Source: Chloroflexota bacterium
Lineage (GTDB): Bacteria; Chloroflexota; UBA11872
DNA length: 36,325 bases
Reading direction: 5' to 3'
Assembly (NCBI GenBank): GCA_009839425.1
Contig: VXPS01000399.1
Span: forward strand, 1-36,325
Shown: positions 16,916-25,421 of the stretch, one piece after another
Layout: each line of letters starts with the position of its first letter
Position numbering within the stretch: the first letter of the stretch is position 1
Notes under the pieces: generated by a model
Databases searched by the model: none
What the model saw: only the letters and a program-made list of their open reading frames with translations
What the model was told of the DNA's origin: nothing
Translations under genes and position numbers: made by a program

Positions 16916-18618
16916 CAGACGTTGACCTCCCCGCCAGCTTCAATCGCCAGGGACTCTTCCTGCAGACGAAACTGCAGTTCGTAGATGGCGCGGTAGTCGT
17001 CGCTGGTTTCCAGCAGTTCCTCGTGGGTGCCGCGGGCGACGATCCGTCCGCCGTCAACCACGATGATCTGGTCGACCCGGCGAATGGTCGAAAGCCTGTG
17101 GGCGATCACGATGGTGGTGCGCTCCTGCATCAGCTGCTCCAGCGCGCGCTGGATGGCCCGGTCAGTGCGGGTGTCGACACTGGAGGTGGCCTCGTCCAGC
17201 ACCAGGATGGCGGGACGCACGAGGAGGGCGCGGGCGATGGCGACTCGCTGGCGCTGGCCGCCGGAGAGGCGCACGCCGCGATCGCCAATGAGCGTGTCGT
17301 AGCCCTGGGGCAATTCCGTGATGAATTCGTGGGCTGCGGCCATGCGCGTCGCCGCTTCCAGGTCCTCGTGGCTCGCGTTCTTGCGTCCGAAGCGCAAGTT
17401 GTCGGCGACGGTCATGTTGAAGAGGAAGGTCTCCTGCATGACCATGCCGATGCCCGACCGGAGGTCTTGCAGGCGGATGTCCCGCAGGTCGTGCCCATCA
17501 ACCCGGATGGCGCCCTGGGTAGGGTCGTAGAAGCGGGGCAGCAGGTTGGCCAGGGTGCTCTTGCCCGAGCCGCTGCGTCCGACAATGGCGAGCGAGCCGC
17601 CGGCCGGCACATGGACCGAGAGGTCGCGCAGGATCGGGTCGCGGTCGCCGTACTGGAAGGTGACCCGGTCGAATTCGATTTCGCCACGCACTTCGGGCAG
17701 CGGATGGGCATCGGGCTTCTCCTGCACGTCCAGCGGCGTATCAATGATCTGGAAGACCCGCTCGCCAGAGGTGACGGCCTGCTGCGTGATCTGGACGGCA
17801 AAGCCGAGGAAGCGCGTGGGCGCCAGCATCAGGAGCAGGTAGCCCTGGAAGGCCACCAGTCCACCGAGGGTGAAGTCGCCGTTGACAATCCGCCAAGCTC
17901 CCAGGCCCAGAATCAGGGCCGTCGCGGCGCCGGCGATCAGCTCGATACCCTGGGAGTAGAGGGCAAAGGTCCGCAGCACGCGGGTGCGCAGATCGCGCAG
18001 TTTCCAGTTTTCCCGGTCGAAGCGTTCTTCCTGGTAATGCTCGCGGCCGAAGGCCTGGATGACCTTGATGCCGGAGATGGCCTCGCGAATTTCGACGTTC
18101 ACCACGCCCATCTGCTGATTCGATTGTCGAAAGAGCGGCACCACGCGCTTGGCGACGGACTGCATCGCGACGAAGAAGGGGACCAGCCCCAGGATCGCCA
18201 GCGCCAATACCCAGTCCAGCGCGAACATGAATATCAAGTTCATGGCCGTGAGCGCGATCGAGGACAGGATGACGGTGCCGGCCATGTTGAAGAAAAACTG
18301 GATCATGTTGACGTCGTTGGTGACCCGCGACATGAGATCGCCGGTCTGGTGGCGGTCGAAGAAGCTCATGGACTTGGCGCTGAGGTGGGTATAGAGATCG
18401 TTGCGAATGTCGTGGATGACCTTCTGCGCGCTGTAACGGGCGGCGTAGAGACGCCCAGCCATGGCGACGTTTGACAGCACAACCGCCCCGACGAAGAGGC
18501 CGATCGTGACGAACAGCACGCCCAGGTTGTCGGCCAGTACGCCGTCGTCGATGGCGATCTTGCTCAGGGTGGGCGGCAGGGTGCGCAGCAGCGAGCCGAG
18601 CGTGAGCGTGACGAGCAT
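16915..18618 (-). CDS. ABC exporter half-transporter (permease-ATPase), subunit B
   Basis: Walker A GRSGSGKST, LSGGQRQR, ILVLDEATSSVDT, IAHRLSTI; 1-bp TGATG overlap with subunit A. Frame is open with plausible coding (LWRLILYLRTQKLLLAG) upstream of 18618 without a standard start, so the true N-terminus is uncertain. Confidence 0.92.
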   Translation of the reverse strand: MLVTLTLGSLLRTLPPTLSKIAIDDGVLADNLGVLFVTIGLFVGAVVLSNVAMAGRLYAARYSAQKVIHDIRNDLYTHLSAKSMSFFDRHQTGDLMSRVTNDVNMIQFFFNMAGTVILSSIALTAMNLIFMFALDWVLALAILGLVPFFVAMQSVAKRVVPLFRQSNQQMGVVNVEIREAISGIKVIQAFGREHYQEERFDRENWKLRDLRTRVLRTFALYSQGIELIAGAATALILGLGAWRIVNGDFTLGGLVAFQGYLLLMLAPTRFLGFAVQITQQAVTSGERVFQIIDTPLDVQEKPDAHPLPEVRGEIEFDRVTFQYGDRDPILRDLSVHVPAGGSLAIVGRSGSGKSTLANLLPRFYDPTQGAIRVDGHDLRDIRLQDLRSGIGMVMQETFLFNMTVADNLRFGRKNASHEDLEAATRMAAAHEFITELPQGYDTLIGDRGVRLSGGQRQRVAIARALLVRPAILVLDEATSSVDTRTDRAIQRALEQLMQERTTIVIAHRLSTIRRVDQIIVVDGGRIVARGTHEELLETSDDYRAIYELQFRLQEESLAIEAGGEVNV

Positions 18619-18795
18619 GCCCGCAAGCAGCAGTTTTTGCGTGCGCAGGTAAAGAATCAGCCGCCAAAGGATTCGGATAGGTCGTGGTCCGCTGGTGAGG
18701 GCCGGCCGGAGCGCGGCGCCGGGTCCGCCGCCCGGTGGTCAATTGTCCCACGCGCGGCGACACCGCCGCTTCGCCGTTAGTGGCAAGTCTGATTT

Positions 18796-18816
18796 GTGAG
18801 GGGCTTCGCCCCTCAC
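18796..18816. repeat. Perfect 9-bp inverted repeat (hairpin)
   Basis: GTGAGGGGC TTC GCCCCTCAC; lies in divergent intergenic region, no following T-run. Confidence 0.7.
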
Positions 18817-18833
18817 CTCAAGCCTGTCCCAGC

Positions 18834-19165
18834 GAGACCTTTACGTAACCCGAGGGAGGGTACCCGGAAGACCCTCATCCCAACCCTCCCCCAGAAGAGA
18901 CCCTTGCGTAATCTGAGGCTGGTTGCCCGGAAGACCCCTCACCGATTTCCGGCGAAGACGCCGGAATCTGCCTCTGCCCTCGGAGAGGGTGAAGAGCGCC
19001 ACGCCCCTTGGAGATCGGAGTCCGCCCGCAGGTGCTGGCGCATCGATCAAGACCGGAAGCTCCCGCACCTTCGAGCACGAGGGGCGTTTTGCAAAGGTCT
19101 CCACGGGGAGAGGGAGAAATAGCCGCTGCGCCTTCGAAGAGCCTGGACATTTCGCAAAGGACTGC
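18834..19165. repeat. Degenerate composite intergenic repeat: two direct copies on + and two inverted copies, both with about 63-bp spacing
   Basis: 18834 GAGACCTTTACGTAACCCGAGGGAGGGTACCCGGAAGACCC and 18897 GAGACCCTTGCGTAATCTGAGGCTGGTTGCCCGGAAGACCC; inverted: 19069 CTTCGAGCACGAGGGGCGTTTTGCAAAGGTCTCC and 19132 CTTCGAAGAGCCTGGACATTTCGCAAAGGACTGC. Also TTCCGGCG-AAGA-CGCCGGAA hairpin at 18947..18966. Confidence 0.6.
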
Positions 19166-19216
19166 CTATGCGGAAAGAGCGGGAGCAACACGACCGCTAG
19201 CTCAGCCAGAAAGGTC

Positions 19217-19245
19217 TTGACCCGCTAATGCGACTTGACAATAAT
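19217..19245 (+). promoter_or_regulatory. Candidate sigma70-type promoter for the pyrE-like operon
   Basis: TTGACC - 17 nt - AATAAT (19217-19222, 19240-19245). Would place transcription start near 19252, consistent with a translation start downstream (TTG 19289) of the annotated ORF start. Confidence 0.35.
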
Positions 19246-19288
19246 CTCCACACGCCCGGTCCGCCGCTGGGGGGCGCCGGCGGGGCTG

Positions 19289-19957
19289 TTGGGCGTTTGT
19301 TTTCACACACGCGGAGAAGCGCTCACGGACGAACTCAGCGCCCTCGACCTGGCCCGGCAGATCTACGAACTGGGCGGTATCCAGTTCGGCAGTTACACGC
19401 TGGGCCGGTCCACGGTGAACTCGCCGGTCTACGTTGACCCTAAGCGCCTGGTGGCGGTGCCCGCGGCGCTGCGGACGGCCGCGGCCCTGGTGCGTGACGC
19501 GGCGAACCTGGCTGAGACCCGCCGGCATCAGCGGGCGGAGCCCTTCGAGCTGGTGGCCGGCGTGCCGATGGGCGGACTCCATCTAGCCACGGCGTACTCG
19601 CTGACCTGCGACATGCCGCTGATTTATGTCAAGCCAGAGTCCGATCCGAGCAGGCTGGAGATCGTCGGGCGATTCCTGCCGGGCCAACATGTGTTGCTGG
19701 TGGATGACCTGATTACGTCCGGCGGCTCGGTGATTCAGACGGCGCAAGCGCTGCGCGGCGAAGGGCTGCGGGTGCGGGACGTGATCGTGCTGGTTGACCG
19801 TGACGTGGGCGCCGCGCGCCGGTTGGAGTATCACGGGCTGCGCCTGATCTCGATCGTGACGCTGCCCGCCATGTTGAATCTCTACATGAGTGAGCGTCTG
19901 ATCAGCGAGGACGAATACCGGCGCAGCCTGGAATTCCTCGAAGCGCAACGGCCATGA
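19289..19957 (+). CDS. pyrE: Orotate phosphoribosyltransferase-like protein (atypical catalytic loop)
   Basis: FGSYTLGRSTVNSPVYVDPKRL, AGVPMGGLHLATAYSL, PRPP motif VLLVDDLITSGGSVIQTA. Start uncertain (ORF track 19235; TTG 19289 proposed). Confidence 0.7.
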   Translation: MGVCFHTRGEALTDELSALDLARQIYELGGIQFGSYTLGRSTVNSPVYVDPKRLVAVPAALRTAAALVRDAANLAETRRHQRAEPFELVAGVPMGGLHLATAYSLTCDMPLIYVKPESDPSRLEIVGRFLPGQHVLLVDDLITSGGSVIQTAQALRGEGLRVRDVIVLVDRDVGAARRLEYHGLRLISIVTLPAMLNLYMSERLISEDEYRRSLEFLEAQRP

Positions 19958-21075
19958 GCCGCCGCGCTCCGCCCCGGCCCGAGCTGGACGACGACTGGTC
20001 GCAGGATGCCCTGTTCGCCCGACCGGTGCGACGCCGACCGGCCGATATTCCGCCGCCGATCTACCACACGCGGCTGCGGGACCGCTCGGCCGTGGCCAAG
20101 GCACGCCACGCCCAACGAAACCAACTGCGGCACCTGGCCAGCATCGTGTTCATGGGCCTGTTGCTGATAGCGGGGATTTTGCTGGTGGTGCGGTTGCTGT
20201 CGTCGTTTGAGCCACCGCCGCCGGACTCAGGTCGCGTTGTCAATCTCCTGTCGCCCGAGGTCTCGAAATCCGGCGTTCAGCGCGCGCCGACGAGCGCCCC
20301 ATTTATCGACAGCCCCTCTACGCGGCCAGTGGAAGCGCCACCGATTTCAGCGCGCTCAGCCCTGCTGGTGGACATGGGCGAGCGAACGGTGGTGTTCTCC
20401 AAGAACCCCGGGGAGCGTCGCCCTCCGGCCAGCCTGGCCAAGTTGGCCACGGCGATCGTGGCGCTGGAACAGGCGCCACCGGACACGCGGATTCAGGTAC
20501 CGGAGAGCGCGACGAGTGAGCCTTCAGCCCTGGCTGGTCTCTGGGCAGGCGATGTACTGACCCTGGAACAGCTGCTGTACGCGCTGCTGTTGCCGTCCGC
20601 CAACGACGCCGCCGCCAGCATTGCGGACGGCATTGGCGGCCACGATTACACGGTGGCGCAGATGAATGACCTGGCCCGCCGGCTGGACCTCAACGACACC
20701 CACTTTGCCAACCCCAGCGGCCGGGACGCGGACGACCAGTACAGCACGGCTTTCGACATGGCGGTGCTGGCGGCGGACGCGATCGATCGGTTTCCGCTGC
20801 TCGCGAGAGTTGTCGCCACGCAGGTCTATGTCATTCCCGGGGGGGGCGCAAACCGGGCATACAGCGTGCGGAACCTGAACGGGCTGCTGTGGACCTACGA
20901 GGGCGCAATTGGCGTCAAGACCGGGCAGACTGAAGAGGCCGGCGGCAACCTGATCGTGGCGGCGCAGCGCGGGTCTCGGCGGCTGATGGTGGTGTTGCTG
21001 GGAAGCGAGGACCGTCTGGCCGACGCCGAGACCTTGCTGGACTTCGGCTACCGGGCGCTGGCGGCGCGGGGCTGA
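19954..21075 (+). CDS. D-alanyl-D-alanine carboxypeptidase (peptidase S11), membrane-anchored
   Basis: SxxK in PPASLAKLATAIVALEQ, SAN in LPSANDAAASIADG, KTG in GVKTGQTEEAGGNLI; N-terminal TM segment HLASIVFMGLLLIAGILLVVRLL. 4-bp overlap with pyrE-like gene. Confidence 0.9.
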   Translation: MSRRAPPRPELDDDWSQDALFARPVRRRPADIPPPIYHTRLRDRSAVAKARHAQRNQLRHLASIVFMGLLLIAGILLVVRLLSSFEPPPPDSGRVVNLLSPEVSKSGVQRAPTSAPFIDSPSTRPVEAPPISARSALLVDMGERTVVFSKNPGERRPPASLAKLATAIVALEQAPPDTRIQVPESATSEPSALAGLWAGDVLTLEQLLYALLLPSANDAAASIADGIGGHDYTVAQMNDLARRLDLNDTHFANPSGRDADDQYSTAFDMAVLAADAIDRFPLLARVVATQVYVIPGGGANRAYSVRNLNGLLWTYEGAIGVKTGQTEEAGGNLIVAAQRGSRRLMVVLLGSEDRLADAETLLDFGYRALAARG

Positions 21076-21286
21076 GTCATGCGGAATTGCCGGTGCAAGG
21101 CCGGTTGGAATGGCACAATCGCGTATCGTTACGGTGACCGGTGCGCCGCTTCGGGAACCGGACCTTCGGGTGCAGGGGCATCCGACGGTCCCGCGACCCG
21201 AATCGTTGCGGTCCGCCAGCCTGCACCGCGCAGGCGGGACCGGCGGGTTGCCCGGCGGCTAATCGCTCACAAGAAAGAGGAGGGAC

Positions 21287-21544
21287 ATGCCCTTCAACGT
21301 TGGACCGTTCGAGCTCATCATCATTCTGCTGATCGTCATCGCCGTGTTTGGCGCTGGTCGGATCGCGGGCGTCGGCCGCGCGCTCGGCACGAGCGTGCGC
21401 GAATTCCGCGAAGAGGCGCGCAATGAGGAGGACGAAGAAGGAGAAGGAGATGGCGAGGACGAGGCGAAGTCCACGGACGGCGAGACGACTGCCACCGCCG
21501 ACGCGGAGATGCCTCCAGCGAAGAAAGAAGGACCCACCAACTAA
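21287..21544 (+). CDS. tatA: Twin-arginine translocase subunit TatA/E family
   Basis: MPFNVGPFELIIILLIVIAVFGAGRIAGVGRALGTSVREFREEARNE: single TM, FG hinge, amphipathic helix; acidic tail. Confidence 0.88.
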   Translation: MPFNVGPFELIIILLIVIAVFGAGRIAGVGRALGTSVREFREEARNEEDEEGEGDGEDEAKSTDGETTATADAEMPPAKKEGPTN

Positions 21545-21572
21545 CCGTTGGTCGAGTGGCCCGTCCGGCTGG

Positions 21573-23150
21573 ATGGCCGGGCGGGCCATTTGTGTTGTTC
21601 TGGCACTGGTGGGCGCGTTCGTTTTCGGCTCGCCGCCGTCCGCCGCCGCCCCAATCTTGCCGGAGACCATCCGGGTCCAATTGACGGTGGCGCCCGGCGC
21701 CCTGCGACTGATCCCACCGCCGACGGCGACGGTAAAGGTGGACTCGCACCCGCTGCCGGCCGAGACATCCCGAATGACTGTCGGGTGGGCCCTGCGCTAC
21801 CTGCGGCTTCCAGACGTCGACACGACGCCGATGGTCGACGCGCTGGCGACTCGGACACCGGATGGATCGCGGCCGGACGGGCAGCTCTTGATTGGGCCGT
21901 ATGGCTGGGACGGCCGTGTTTACCGCGACCGCCGGGTGGTGCGCTCGGAAGTCGGTGTCGCACCCGCGCTGTCAACACCGCGCGCGGGCCTGCATGTCGG
22001 CGCTCGAGTCCTGGCGCCTCTTCCACAGCTGATCGACATCCAGCCGAGCAATTTGGCCGACGTGACGACCATCAACGACCGGCCGTATCGCGGCCGCGTT
22101 CGGGTCGACTTCAGCGGCGGCGACCCGCAGGTCGTGAACGAATTGCGGCTGGCCGACTACCTGGCATCGGTGGTGGGGTCTGAAATACCGCCGACCTGGG
22201 AAGTCGAGGCCCTTAAGGCTCAAGCCGTGGCCGCGCGCAATTACGCCCTGCGGCAGGTGGATCCGTCGGCCGACTATGACCTCTGCGATTCGCAGTTTTG
22301 CCAGGCCTATGGCGGGGTCGCGAGCGAGCACCCGTCAACGATTAAGGCGGTGCAAGAAACCTCGGGCGTCGTGGCGATGTATGAAGGCGATCTCATTGCC
22401 GCGTACTACGCCTCGAACATGGGCGATCACACCACCAGCGCGGTCAACGTTTGGGGACGGGACGTGCCGTATCTGCGCGGCGTGCCATCGCCAAGCGACG
22501 TGGAAGCCCTGAGCACCAGTTGGGGGGCTGAGGGTTACCGCTGGACCAGGACCATTCCGCTGCAGCGGCTGGCCGATATCCAAACTGCCAGCGGCGTCCT
22601 TGGGGAACTCAACGAGGTTCGCGTGCTGCGCGCGGACCAGAGCGGGCAGCCCGCGGAGGTGGAGTTGCTCGGCAGTCAAGGCGCGGTGACCCTGTTCGGA
22701 GATGACATTCGAATCACCCTGGGTCTGCCCAGCGGATTTGCCGAGTTCCGAACCGTGCCGGGCGAGCGCCTGGTGTTGCTGAACCCAACGCCCCGGCGCG
22801 TGGCCGCGTTGCAAGCCGACGGGTTCGAATTGGAGCAGCAGCGTCGCAGCGTGGCCTTCGCCGAGGCGCCGGCCGGCGTGCAACTTGTGCGCGGGTCGCT
22901 GGACATCGCTGAGTTTCGTCTGCCGCCGCGTCTCATCGTCAACGGACGCGGCTTCGGGCACGGCGTGGGGATGAGCCAGTGGGGCGCACAGGGCATGGCC
23001 CGCGCCGGACATTCGTTCGACGAGATTCTGACGCACTATTACTCGGGCGCAGTGGTCGAGCGCGTGGGCCAGGGAGCGGGCTCGCCTACGGCCACACGGG
23101 CAGCGGCTCAGACCTCCAACCGGCGGCCCGCCGATGGAGCGCAGGGCTAG
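21573..23150 (+). CDS. SpoIID/LytB domain-containing secreted protein
   Basis: Signal-like MAGRAICVVLALVGAFVFGSPPSAAAP; LADYLASVVGSEIPPTWEVEALKAQAVAARNYAL; GRGFGHGVGMSQWGAQGMARAGHSFDEILTHYYSGAVVE. Start at ATG 21573 in ORF 21348..23150. Confidence 0.88.
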   Translation: MAGRAICVVLALVGAFVFGSPPSAAAPILPETIRVQLTVAPGALRLIPPPTATVKVDSHPLPAETSRMTVGWALRYLRLPDVDTTPMVDALATRTPDGSRPDGQLLIGPYGWDGRVYRDRRVVRSEVGVAPALSTPRAGLHVGARVLAPLPQLIDIQPSNLADVTTINDRPYRGRVRVDFSGGDPQVVNELRLADYLASVVGSEIPPTWEVEALKAQAVAARNYALRQVDPSADYDLCDSQFCQAYGGVASEHPSTIKAVQETSGVVAMYEGDLIAAYYASNMGDHTTSAVNVWGRDVPYLRGVPSPSDVEALSTSWGAEGYRWTRTIPLQRLADIQTASGVLGELNEVRVLRADQSGQPAEVELLGSQGAVTLFGDDIRITLGLPSGFAEFRTVPGERLVLLNPTPRRVAALQADGFELEQQRRSVAFAEAPAGVQLVRGSLDIAEFRLPPRLIVNGRGFGHGVGMSQWGAQGMARAGHSFDEILTHYYSGAVVERVGQGAGSPTATRAAAQTSNRRPADGAQG

Positions 23151-23208
23151 CGGCGGAGTCCAGCGCCAGGAACGACCTGGGTTCGGGCGGGTTGCCGCGC
23201 CTCGTAAT

Positions 23209-24234
23209 TTAGGTCGCCAGCGCCGCAGCCGCCTTGCGCGCGTTGTCCGACGTGGGGTCCCGGCGAACAATCCGCTCGAGATGGAGCCGCGCCGCCGGGT
23301 CGCCCTGGGCAGCACGCTCCACGGCCTCGGCGAATCCGCGCTCGCCGTAGCTGAGGTCACGGGGAACGGTCGCCTGGTCGCGGCCGGTCCAGTAGAACTT
23401 GAGCGCGTCGTCCGACCAATCGGCGTATACGTCGTCCCAGTCGTAGGCGTTGTCCTGCGACAGGTGGGGCGTGAGCATGTGTTCGGCGATCGGCTCGTGG
23501 ACGGATTGGTAGCGGTTGTCCAGCGAGATGCGCATGCGGTCTTCGGTGACGTTGGGCAGGGCCTTGTGGACCGTGAGGCTGTGGAACAGCAAGGCGTCGC
23601 CGATTTCGTAGTTGGTTGAGTGCCAGGGGCCTTCCTGGACCTGTTCGTCCACGACCAGCGAGCCGGCGCCCAGGGAGAAGTGGTGATCGACGACCTTTCC
23701 GACCTTGTGGGTCCCGGGTACCACGGCAAGTCCGCCTAACTCTTCCGGACAGTCGCCGACTGGGGCCCAACAGGTGTAGGTATCAAACGTGCCCTGGAAA
23801 TGGACGAAGTCCTGGTGGGCCGGCGTGGTGTGGTCGGTGTACTGGGGAAACCAGATGCGGGCGATCTTCATGGGATGGGAGAGCACCGGCGCGTCGATGA
23901 TCTTCTCCATGGTGTCCATGATCACGGGCCAGTGCCCGGACTCGTGGAATGCCTGCAGCTTGTAGACCTGGTGGTAGACGTCGGTGTATCCGACATCGCC
24001 TTCGGTGCACTGGGCCTCGATGACGGCAATGCCATCCATCGGGTCGGTGCCGGCCTGGAGCCAGCCGTGCTCCTGGAGGACCTCAGTCATAGCGCGTCGC
24101 AGCGACCGCATGTTCTCGGGGTTGAAAAGGCCCTTCAGGAAGACGTAGCCCTCGGTGTCCATCCGGGCGCGGAGTTCGGGCGGGTTGTCCAGGGCGTCGT
24201 TTGAAACTCGGAGTTCCTGCCACTCGTCAGCCAT
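23209..24234 (-). CDS. Phytanoyl-CoA dioxygenase (PhyH) family protein
   Basis: GYVFLKGLFNPENMRSLRRAM, TPAHQDFVHFQGTFDTYTCWAPVGDCPEELGGLAVVPGTHKVG, DALLFHSLTVHKALPN..RMRISLDNRYQ (HxD...H, R). Confidence 0.9.
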   Translation of the reverse strand: MADEWQELRVSNDALDNPPELRARMDTEGYVFLKGLFNPENMRSLRRAMTEVLQEHGWLQAGTDPMDGIAVIEAQCTEGDVGYTDVYHQVYKLQAFHESGHWPVIMDTMEKIIDAPVLSHPMKIARIWFPQYTDHTTPAHQDFVHFQGTFDTYTCWAPVGDCPEELGGLAVVPGTHKVGKVVDHHFSLGAGSLVVDEQVQEGPWHSTNYEIGDALLFHSLTVHKALPNVTEDRMRISLDNRYQSVHEPIAEHMLTPHLSQDNAYDWDDVYADWSDDALKFYWTGRDQATVPRDLSYGERGFAEAVERAAQGDPAARLHLERIVRRDPTSDNARKAAAALAT

Positions 24235-24383
24235 ATCGGGCCTACCTTCGCGTCGGCGTTCGTCTCACCTTTTCAAGTACGAAGCTTACTCGAAAGCCAA
24301 TCCGCAGGGGTGGTCGCATGCCAGCGCGGGTTATGCTCGCGGGCGCAGGACGAAGCCCCAGGCCCGGACGGGCGGAGGCGGCA

Positions 24384-25403
24384 ATGACGACTGAGCAGTT
24401 GGTTCCCAGCGCGGCGGCTCGACGCCTATTCGATTCGGCCGTGGTGGTTGACGGCCTCGATACCAGCAACTGGGGCGCGGAGCAGATCTTTCGTGAACTG
24501 CGGGATGGCGGGGTCACGGCCTGCAATGCCACGTCAGCCATCTGGCACAACTTCCAGGAGACCCTGGACAACATCACGACCTGGCTGCACTGGTTTGAGG
24601 AGTTCAGCGAGTACATCAGGCCGATTCACTCGGTGGCCGACATTCACGCTGCCAAGGCGGAGGGACGCACCGGGATCATCCTGGGGTGGCAGAACGCGAC
24701 GCCGGTGGAGAGCGACGTCCGGCGTTTCCGGCTCTTTCACGCGCTGGGCGTGCGGATTGTCCAGCTCACCTATAACGAGCGAAACCTGTTCGGGAATGGA
24801 TGCTGGGAGCGCACGGACGAAGGCGTGAGCGTCCTTGGCCTGGCCGCGATCCGCGAGATGAACAAGCTCGGGATCCTGATCGACCTCTCACACGTGGGCG
24901 ACCGCACGGTGCTGGACACCATCGAGCACTCGGAGCAGCCGGTGGCCTTTACCCACGCCAACGCGCGTTCGCAGACGGACTATCCGCGCAACAAGACTGA
25001 TGAGGCCATTCGCGCCCTCACGGCCAAAGGCGGCGTGGTGGGCGCCAACGCCTTCCCCAACCACCACCGGCACGGCTATGACTCAACGCTGGACGACTAC
25101 CTGGACGCCGTGGACTACCTGGTCGACATGGTCGGTCCGGATCAGGTCGCGATTGGAACAGACTTCTGCATGGGTCAAACCCGCGAGTGGTTCGCCTGGA
25201 TCGGCGCCTCGCATGGCCACGAGCCGTTTCTGTCGTCGGGCGAGGTCCCCCAGCCATTCCGGCTCCTGCATGGCTTTGCCGGGCCGCTGGAGTTCGTGAA
25301 CGTGGCGGAGGGGCTGCTGCGGCGGGGTTACGGGGAAGACGACGCTCGCAAGATCCTGGGCGGCAACTGGCTGCGGCTGTTCGGCGAGGTGTGGCGCGAC
25401 TGA
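24384..25403 (+). CDS. Membrane dipeptidase (M19)-family protein with altered metal site
   Basis: LGVRIVQLTYNERNLFGNGCWE, GILIDLSHVGDRTVLDTIEHSEQPVAFTHANARSQTDYPRNKTDEAIRAL, VAIGTDFCMG; N-terminal HxD replaced (VDGLDTSNW). Start at ATG 24384 in ORF 24201..25403. Confidence 0.85.
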   Translation: MTTEQLVPSAAARRLFDSAVVVDGLDTSNWGAEQIFRELRDGGVTACNATSAIWHNFQETLDNITTWLHWFEEFSEYIRPIHSVADIHAAKAEGRTGIILGWQNATPVESDVRRFRLFHALGVRIVQLTYNERNLFGNGCWERTDEGVSVLGLAAIREMNKLGILIDLSHVGDRTVLDTIEHSEQPVAFTHANARSQTDYPRNKTDEAIRALTAKGGVVGANAFPNHHRHGYDSTLDDYLDAVDYLVDMVGPDQVAIGTDFCMGQTREWFAWIGASHGHEPFLSSGEVPQPFRLLHGFAGPLEFVNVAEGLLRRGYGEDDARKILGGNWLRLFGEVWRD

Positions 25404-25421
25404 TCGCCAGCAGCTCGTCGC

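Noticed and set aside
17023-18474. 483-aa plus-strand ORF opposite ABC subunit B
   Set aside because: Shadow frame of a well-conserved ABC transporter; composition (D/G/H/Q-rich) is typical of antisense artefact.
18796-18816. Hairpin as rho-independent terminator
   Set aside because: No T-run and located between divergently transcribed genes.
18796-19170. Possible CRISPR array from the regularly spaced repeats
   Set aside because: Only two degenerate copies per orientation, copies inverted between halves, spacers not unique protospacer-like, no cas genes.
18796-19220. Several short ORFs (18796..19122, 18841..19191, 18923..19228) in the ABC/pyrE intergenic region
   Set aside because: Overlap on both strands, arise from repeats, no domain or coding-like pattern.
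22335-23729. 464-aa minus-strand ORF spanning spoIID-like and phyH genes
   Set aside because: Out-of-frame reading of PhyH joined to antisense of the SpoIID gene; no recognisable domain.
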